DNA of 21,492 bases from a virus, in IMG/VR virus record IMGVR_UViG_3300044695_005910, positions 1-21,492 of that record, one strand, 5' to 3'. The notes under the pieces are model-generated. The model was not told the DNA's origin, did not search any database, and worked only from the letters and a program-made list of their open reading frames with translations. The translations under genes were made by a program, and so were the position numbers. This document shows positions 1 through 8,000 of the stretch, piece after piece (position 1 is the first letter of the stretch; each line of letters starts with the position of its first letter).

Positions 1-1
1 C

Positions 2-2053
2 AACGCCGGTCAGCAAGCGGCCAATGTGCTGGGCGACTTTTCGCTGTCAATGGCCCGCGCCAGCGACGAGGCCAACCTTGCCGCCGCCGACCGGATCAAG
101 ACGGACATGGTTTCCAAGTTCGACGCCGAGGTTGCCACCAAGCCGGAGAGCGAATGGAACGCAATTTGGGAAAACAACTACGCGCCCAAGCTGCGCGACC
201 AAGTCACCTCGCTTCGGATGACCACCCGCGACGGACTCAACCGGCGCGACACATGGCTGGCCAACACCGAGAACGGGATCAAGGCGCAAGTGTTTACCAG
301 CGCCAACAAGGCCATGATTGGACGCGCCACGCAGGAGCAAAAGAATTACATCGAGCGAGCCAAGGTAGAAGGTCGCTGGGAAGACGCGATGGCCGGATGG
401 AGGCGCGGGGCAGAAGTTGGCTTGTGGACAGGAGAATACGCGGAGTCCGAAATTATTGGCATCGAAGAGGAACAGCGCGTCAACACCATGACCAACGTCA
501 TCCAGCAGAATCCCGCCCAGTGGCGCAAGGAACTGGCCAAGTATCAGAAGGAGGGCAAGAACCCGCACAAGCTGCGCCCCGAACAAATCCTGCAATTCCG
601 CCGCATGGCCGAGGGAACCCACGCCCAGCTTCTCGACGACCTCAACAACGAAATGCTCACCCGTCTGGAAACCGAGAGCGCCGCCATCACGAACGAAGAC
701 ATCGAAAAGTTTTACACTCGTCCCGACATCGATGCGCCGCGGGAACTTATCAACAAGATGAAGGAATACCGCGGCTTCAAGTATGCCGACACACCGGAGG
801 GTCAAGCCGACCAAGCCACGAAGTTCAGCGACCTCTGGCAGAAAATCTTTTCCTACAACGCGGAGAAGGACATCAGCATGGCTGATCCCGACACGCACAA
901 GCGCGAATACCAGCGCCTCATCAGCGAGATCGTGACGACCGCGCCGGAGGGCCAGCGCAAGCCTTTCATGGACACGCTCGACGGCATGGTTTCGCAGGCC
1001 AACCAAGGGCAGAAATCGCGCACCGACGAAATCACCAGAAACCTCATCAACCAAACCAGCAAGCTGGCCGAGTGGGGTCAGTTTGGCGATGCGGGCAAAT
1101 GGAAGAAAGAACAGCGCGGCGACGTCACTGTGACCAAGCCGCAGGACGTCAATGCGTGGCTCAACGTGCAGACCAAACGTGAGAAGGCCATCAACGAGAT
1201 CCGCAGCATGATGCGCGAAAATCCCGACCTCACCATTGAACAGGCACAAGAGCGATTCAAAGGCATCGTCGAGCCATACCTTGATCCGGCGGCTTCGTTT
1301 ATGAACAAGCCGGAAGAAGAGGACGCATGGTGGAAGTCCATCATGGACGTCGCCACTTGGGCCGACTTCGCCATGAACCCGACGGCCAACAACCCGAATT
1401 TAATGACCGCCGGTCTGGGCTTCCGCGGCTTTGGCGGGTCGCCTATGGACGGACTGCAAGACGCCGACGAACCGCTTCCTCCGGTGCAAGGCATGCCGCC
1501 CGCGCCATCCTCCGAGAATTTTAGTGTGTCGAACCTCCCTCCGGCCAAGCAGCCCATCGCGGGCCAGATTGCCAGCATGGCCGAGGCCGAGGGCTTGGGC
1601 CAATACACGCCGCACCTCATGCTGCTCGTCGCGCAGGAGAGCAACTTCAACCCCGACCAGACGATCAGCACCTCGTCGGCCCGCGGACTCTTCCAGCTAC
1701 TTAACGCCGACCGCAAGCGCTTTGGCAGCGACAGCAGTCTCGACGGCCAGATCCGCGCCGGTTTAGCCAAAACAAAGGAAAACATCAACGCCGCCCGCCG
1801 CGCCCTTGGCCGCGACCCCGATCCCTTTGAACTCTATGTCGTCCACTACCAAGGCATCGGCGCTGGGCCTGCCATCCTCAAGAACCCCGACGGTGACTTC
1901 CGCCAGACGCTCGACGCCACCGGAGGCAAGGGCCACGCCGCCCGCGTGATCCGCGCCAACAAATGGCTGGCTGATATTCAAACCAACCAAGACTTCATGG
2001 ACTGGGTGCGTGAGCGCCTGTCCAAGAAAGCCGCGGCCCTTGGCATGGCATGA
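2..2053 (+). CDS. Internal virion/ejection protein with C-terminal lytic transglycosylase domain (5' partial)
   Basis: The reading frame is open from base 2, so the true start lies upstream; residue numbers here count from the GTG at 26. Residues 1 to about 450 are charged and mostly helical, with no signal peptide. A low-complexity Pro/Gly-rich stretch (about 470-510) leads into a lysozyme-like SLT domain at about 515-650. The domain shows the catalytic-Glu motif AQESNFNP (E538), then SARGLFQL (554-557 is the GLFQ core) and a YVVHYQG segment, all characteristic of soluble lytic transglycosylase folds. Such domains cut the MurNAc-GlcNAc bond of peptidoglycan. On a virion protein this usually means a local hole in the cell wall during DNA entry, as for T7 gp16. 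The stop overlaps the next start (ATGA), which points to translational coupling with the giant protein. The SLT assignment is firm; the ejection role is inferred from the helical N-terminus and the neighbours. Confidence 0.85.
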   Translation, partial: NAGQQAANVLGDFSLSMARASDEANLAAADRIKTDMVSKFDAEVATKPESEWNAIWENNYAPKLRDQVTSLRMTTRDGLNRRDTWLANTENGIKAQVFTSANKAMIGRATQEQKNYIERAKVEGRWEDAMAGWRRGAEVGLWTGEYAESEIIGIEEEQRVNTMTNVIQQNPAQWRKELAKYQKEGKNPHKLRPEQILQFRRMAEGTHAQLLDDLNNEMLTRLETESAAITNEDIEKFYTRPDIDAPRELINKMKEYRGFKYADTPEGQADQATKFSDLWQKIFSYNAEKDISMADPDTHKREYQRLISEIVTTAPEGQRKPFMDTLDGMVSQANQGQKSRTDEITRNLINQTSKLAEWGQFGDAGKWKKEQRGDVTVTKPQDVNAWLNVQTKREKAINEIRSMMRENPDLTIEQAQERFKGIVEPYLDPAASFMNKPEEEDAWWKSIMDVATWADFAMNPTANNPNLMTAGLGFRGFGGSPMDGLQDADEPLPPVQGMPPAPSSENFSVSNLPPAKQPIAGQIASMAEAEGLGQYTPHLMLLVAQESNFNPDQTISTSSARGLFQLLNADRKRFGSDSSLDGQIRAGLAKTKENINAARRALGRDPDPFELYVVHYQGIGAGPAILKNPDGDFRQTLDATGGKGHAARVIRANKWLADIQTNQDFMDWVRERLSKKAAALGMA

Positions 2054-5000
2054 GTATTTCCTTCGCCGCCACCCCGCAGTCCAAGGAAGCCCAGCAGGCG
2101 CGGACTTACACCGACCCCAGCGCCGGAGCGCCTCCGAGCCGCCGCAGCGGCTACAACGCGCCCTACGTCGATCTGGGCCACTGGAACAAGGTCTTCACCG
2201 ACCAGAACTACTTCGACTCCATCGCCAAGCAGAAAGGCATGACCGAGGGCGCGAAGGTCAGCCTGCATGGCGACGACTACGTCTACCGGCAAGCGATGAT
2301 CGGCTACTTGGCCGACACCCGCAAGGTGCCGCTCGACGACATGCGGTCGATCTTCGATGCGGAGAAGGACGGCTTTGCCAAAAAGGTTCTGGGCAAGCAG
2401 ACGGCCAGCGCCCGCGAAATGTTCGACTGGCAGAAGGGTCAATTTGAGCGCAGCAACGAGAAAAAAGCTGCCGCCGACCAGATCCTGCAAGGCGTCATCC
2501 GCCGCAGCTTGGAAGACGCGCTCTCCGGCGGCGACACGCCTTTTGTCGAAAGCGTCGGCAAGGACATCAATGCCGCCTCCGAAATGTTCGACGACGAGGA
2601 AAAGTCCCGCCTGTGGGAGAAAGCCGAGGAACTCGACATGAAGATCCGCGCCTCGCAGGCCAAGTTTGCACCGGAGGCCCGCTTCATCTTTGACGCCCTC
2701 CAGCAGTCCACCGGACAAAAGACCGGCTTCGGAGCGCCCGACATGCGCGAAATGGCCGCACGTTTCGCCCAGCTACCCGACGCCCAGCGCCAAGCCATCT
2801 ACGAACTGGCCGGAGGCTTTGCCCAACTCAACCAGACCGACAAAGGCTTTTGGTATCAGTTGGCCGAATCCCTTGGCCGCGGTGGCGCAGCGTTCACCGA
2901 GGCCATTCCGCGCAACTTCCGCGAGCAAACGCTCCGCGGTCAGCTTCGCCTTTTGGAAAGCGACCAGCCGGTCTTTCGCGCCGCGGGCATTGGCGGGGCC
3001 GAGTTCAGCGCCGCAGGCCAAACGCCGGTCACGCCGGAGGAACGCGAGGAAGCCAAAGCCAAGATCCAAGCCGACCTTGGGGTTTTGATGGTCGAGCGCG
3101 AATTGCGCGACTTGGCCGAGCGCGTCGTCGATCCCATCCAGACCGTCACCTTCTTGCCGGAATGGATTGAGGAGGGGCTTTACGGAGCCGCCCGCAGCAT
3201 CCCTTACACCGCCGCCGCCGCGGTGCCGGTTGCGGGCGTTCCCGCCGTGGCCTCCGCGCTGTTTAGCAGCAACTACGACCGCATCATGCTGGAATATCGC
3301 GGCATCGATCCCGACAAGGCCGCGCTCATCGCCGCCATCTCCGCGCCCATCGAAGCCGGTCTGGAGCGGATGAAGGTCAACACCATCACCGGACGCCTGC
3401 CCGTCTTTGGCGGTTTAGTCAAACGCCTGCAACACCCCAACCAGCGAAACATCACCCGCATCGCCATCGGTGGGGCCGGAATCGTGGCCGAGCAAAACGT
3501 GCAGGAGATCGTGCAAAACGCCACCTTCCCGTTTGTCCAAACCATCGCCGCGGCGCTCGACGCCGACATGCCCGACTACGACTGGGAGGAGCGCCTCGCC
3601 GGTATGCCGCGGGAACTGGCGGTGCAGTTTGTCGCCCTGCTTCCGCTTTCCCTCATGGGTATCGGCGCACTGTCCTACCGCGAGATTAGCCGCGGCGAGA
3701 ACTACCTCAAGAGCAAGGCCGACTTGGAGAAGGCCGGATACAGCCCCGAACAGATCGACCGCATCACCGGAACCGAAAGCGCCGAAGCCGCCCAAGCCGC
3801 GCTGGTCGAGGAACGCGCCAAGCGCGACCCGAAGCTGGTCAAAGCCGCCGCCCAGCGCATCGTGGACGAGTCCATCGCCCTGCGCGAAAAGGCCAATCCC
3901 GCCGCGTTGCCGCGTCTGGAGAAGCAGGGGGCCGACTACGTTGTCCTCTCGCCGGAGGGCAAGGAACTGGCCCGCACGACCGACCAGACCGCCGCCGAGC
4001 AGGCGTTGGTTTCCGCCCGCCGCGAGACGGTGCAGCGTGAAATGCGCGATGTGCATACCGGCATCAACGAAGCCGTCGCCTTTATCCAAAAAGTCAACGA
4101 GGCCCGCCAGCGCGGCGAGGACGTTGCCAAGGTCATCCGCGAGGAAGCGCCCCGCACGCTGCTGACCGACTACGAGGCCAACCCGACGCAGGAAAACCTC
4201 GACCGACTCTTTGAGACTGTCCGCGCCTTCGGGCAGGACATCAACGAACCCGCCGAACTGGCCAACTTCCCCGTCACCGGCAGCAACCAAGGCGCACTGC
4301 GCGAAGGCATCTGGCGCTCCATCATCCGCATCAACGAGGGCGCGGACGGCACCATCGTCATGCGCGAGTTCGCCCAAGACAACCTCAAGCGGGCCATTTC
4401 CGAGGGGCGCACCACGCTGGACTTCGTCCGTCAGCAACTCAACGACATCCTGCCCCAGATCGACAGCGACCGGATGGATCGCCAGCTACGCACAGAGACG
4501 GACACCGACGTCATCGAAGCGTTCTCCGACGTTGCCTTGGCTTACTTCCGCGGCCAGATCCGCGAGGAGCAAATCCCCGCGGGCCTGCGCGGTATCATGC
4601 GCCGGTTGGCCATCTTCACCCGCGACATCTTCCGCCGCGCCTACAACCTCGCCCGCCTCCGCGCCGAGGGGAAACTTGACCGCGACTTTGAAGCACTCTT
4701 GGCCGAAGCAGTGGGCGTTGACCAGCAGGCACTGGTAGACCGCTCCCGCGAAAAGACCGCGCAGGAGGTTGCGCCGGATGGACGCGGTGTTGACGGATTG
4801 ACCGACGACGAGCGATTCGCCTTGGAGCAGGAACTGCAAGCCGAGATGGAGCGTGATGCCGCGGAGGCCGCAGGCGAAGGCGGCATTGATATTCTCGACG
4901 CCGTGCGCGAGGCGGGCGGATTGCCAGCCAAGGCCAGCAGCAAGGTCTACCAATACTCCGGCGAGTTGCAGCGTATCCGCGAAGCGTCCAAAGGCGGCAA

Positions 5001-8000
5001 CGCCATTGGAGTCAAGGGCGTCTTCAACCTGTTCCGCAAAAACGCTCCCGACCTTGATGCGCTAATCAAAGACTTGCAGACGATGGGATTCAACCAGATC
5101 GCCACGCCGTCTGATCTATTCGACATGGTCGAGCGCCGCATTATGACTGGTCGCCCCATCTACGGCTACGAGGCGGCAGCGACGGCGCAGACGATGGACA
5201 ACTACTCCATCGGTTCCCGCGCCCAGCCCGACGTTGAACGCAATCTCGTCACACTGCCGGATGTCACGATTAGTGGGCCTGCGAATTATTCAATCAAAGC
5301 GTGGCATGGATCGCCCGCGGAGTTTGATGAGTTTGATCTTGGCAAAGTTGGCACAGGAGAAGGAGCGCAAGTTTACGGATATGGCCTGTATTTTGCCGAG
5401 CGCATACAGACCGCCGAAGAATATCGCAAGGGTGTGTCTGCTATGAAGCAGCAGCGCATGACTCGTGTGTTTTTGGATGGCTACGACATCTCCACTTGGC
5501 TGGCGGGAGATTTGGCTATCCGGCACAGCCTCAAGCGGTCTACCGCGGAAAAGCTACACGATCTTGTGGTTCGCGGCATAGATAGCCCGATCAAAATTGA
5601 TGGACGCAATGCGCTGAAAAAAGAATTAGGCGACAGGCTGGAAATTGAAATAACAGACAATCCCAAAGTTGACGGAAGCATTTACAACGTGCTTTTGGAT
5701 GTTGAGGCAGACGAGTTGATCGACTGGGACTTGCCATTGAGCCAACAGTCCAAGCGCGTCCGCAATGCTCTTTCGTTTGTCAACGCGCCCTTGGAATACA
5801 CAGGAAGGCAGGCTTACGAAATTGCAGCAGATGAGTATGCCCGCAAACAAGACCCAAAAGTTTTTGGAGCTATCAAGGCTGGGTCGCCCGCAATCAGCAA
5901 AATGCTCAATGAAAAAGGCATTAAGGGAATCCGCTACCTCGACCAAGGAAGCCGAGTCAATGGAGATCCGCTCGCCATCCGAACTGAAATTGCCATTCAG
6001 AAAAATCTATTAAAGGGATGGGATAAGGCAAAATGGTTGTCCGCTGAACAACAAGAATCCGGCAAGCAGGCCGTATTGGACAAAATTGCCAAACTGAAAG
6101 TTGACCTAAAACGGGCAGAATCCAGCACAGAAGGAACCTACAACTACGTCATCTTCGACGACAGTCTGATCAAGATACTCACCCGCAACGGCGAGCAGAT
6201 CAGCGTCGAGCAGGCGGCACAGGAAACGCAGAATTATTCTATCGGGCCTTCATCGAAATCTGTCGCTCCGATTCAAATCACCTTTCCGCAAGAGAACATT
6301 CCTTCAGACATTAAAAACTTACGGCACTACATCCGACGGATGATTGCCGAGACATTGCAAGGCAAGTCTGTGGTGATCGAACGAACCGGCACCGAAGTTA
6401 AGTTCACTGCCGAAAGCAAAGCCGAGTCTGTTTCCAAGGCCAGAACCGCCATACAAGCTGCGCCTATGCTGGAGGCCGAACAAATCGTTTTGAACGGAAT
6501 TCCTGTAGACGTTTCTGAACCAGACCCCAAAAAGAAAACCTACGAGGGAACAAGAAAGTTTCGCCGGTTTGCTATTCCGGTGGCTATCGACGGCGAAATC
6601 TACGCTTCTCACTTCACCGTCAGAGAGCCAAACGATTTTGATGAAAACGTAGGAGTTTTTTACGAATTCAATCTTGGACAAAAAATGGAGCCAAGGGACA
6701 TGGGTTTGCCACCAGCTTTCGCCAGCAGGCCATCCGAAGACGGCTCACCCTTCGACCTTGACTCCGCCATCAGCATTGCCGCGCTGGTCAACAAAGTCAA
6801 ATCTAACGACAAAGCAGAACAGCAAACTCTTGTCCTTGAGTCGTTTAACTACTCCATCGCCGCCGCGCAGGAGCAGCGCAAAGCGGACGTTGCCATTTCG
6901 CCGGACACGCCCGTTGCCAAGTCGATCAACGGCGTCAGCGCCGAAAACATTTTTGCCAGCGCCAAGGAACGCTTTGGCATCACTAATTCCATTTACGAAG
7001 CGGGCTACGTTTTGCCGGATGGCACAATGCTCGATTTCTCTGGCCGCTCACAGGCGTCCGGCTACAAGCGCGATGGCGCTGCATTTCGTCCGACTGACGG
7101 CAAGAGTGATTATCTCCGCGATAGCCGCGGCATCGATCACCGCGAGATCGAATGGGACGGCATGCCGGAATACACCGAAACGTGGGGCAGCATGGCCGAC
7201 TTCCTCCGCTTGGGCGCAGTCCGCATCGATGGCAACAGCGGCACGATTTCCATGCGGAGCCGGTTGCGCCCGACGTCAGCGCAGTTGCGCGTCCTCAAAG
7301 ACCTCGTCACTTCTGCCGACGGCGCGTATCTGGACTTGGAAGACGACTTGGGCAACGGCACCGCCATGATGCTGGAGTCCGGCAAATGGACTCGCGTGCA
7401 TGGATTTTTGGAACGCTGGGCTAATGGCGAGACTCCATCTGTCACGCGCAGTTACTCCATCTCCACGCAACGCGAAATCGACCGCGTCGGCGCGGCGTTG
7501 AACAGGCTCGACCGCGACCCTCTGGAGCGCGTCAAACTTTACGAGAAGGCGCAGGAAAAGTTTCTCCGCGTCATGGCCGACAACCGCGACATGCTCGCCG
7601 GTATGCAGGACGGCGACCTCGCGCAGATGCGCCGCACGCAAATCCTGCAAGCCTTGGGCGAACTCGACGGCATCATTTCGGTGCTGCCGCCGGAAGTCCG
7701 CAGCAAGATCGGCGGCTACACGCAACTGGCCAAGGTCGATCCTATGGACGTCTTCAAGGGCGACCAGAAGGTCAGCGAAGTCCGCGGCATGTCCGGTGCC
7801 ATCATCTCCGCGTGGATGCGCGAGGGTCTGAACATTGGCGAGGCGCAAAAAAAGACCGAACTACCCGCCGGTTACCGCGCCGAGCGCAACCTCGACCCGA
7901 CTCGCGCCGACCGCGCCATTGCCGACGTCTTCATTCAGCGCATCAACCGGATCAACGAGGCGCTGGAGAAATTCCTGCTCGACGAATACAACACCGCCGC

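Noticed and set aside
47-1249. 400-codon minus-strand frame opposite the transglycosylase gene
   Set aside because: The sense frame carries a coherent helical protein with a catalytic domain; the antisense translation has no protein-like motif.
3412-3423. GGTTTAGTCAAA inside the giant gene, identical to the sequence before the tailspike gene
   Set aside because: No -35-like partner at the right distance, and it encodes in-frame residues of the giant protein. Treated as a chance match.
3415-4437. 340-codon minus-strand frame opposite the giant gene
   Set aside because: Same shadow effect; the sense strand encodes a continuous protein through the region.
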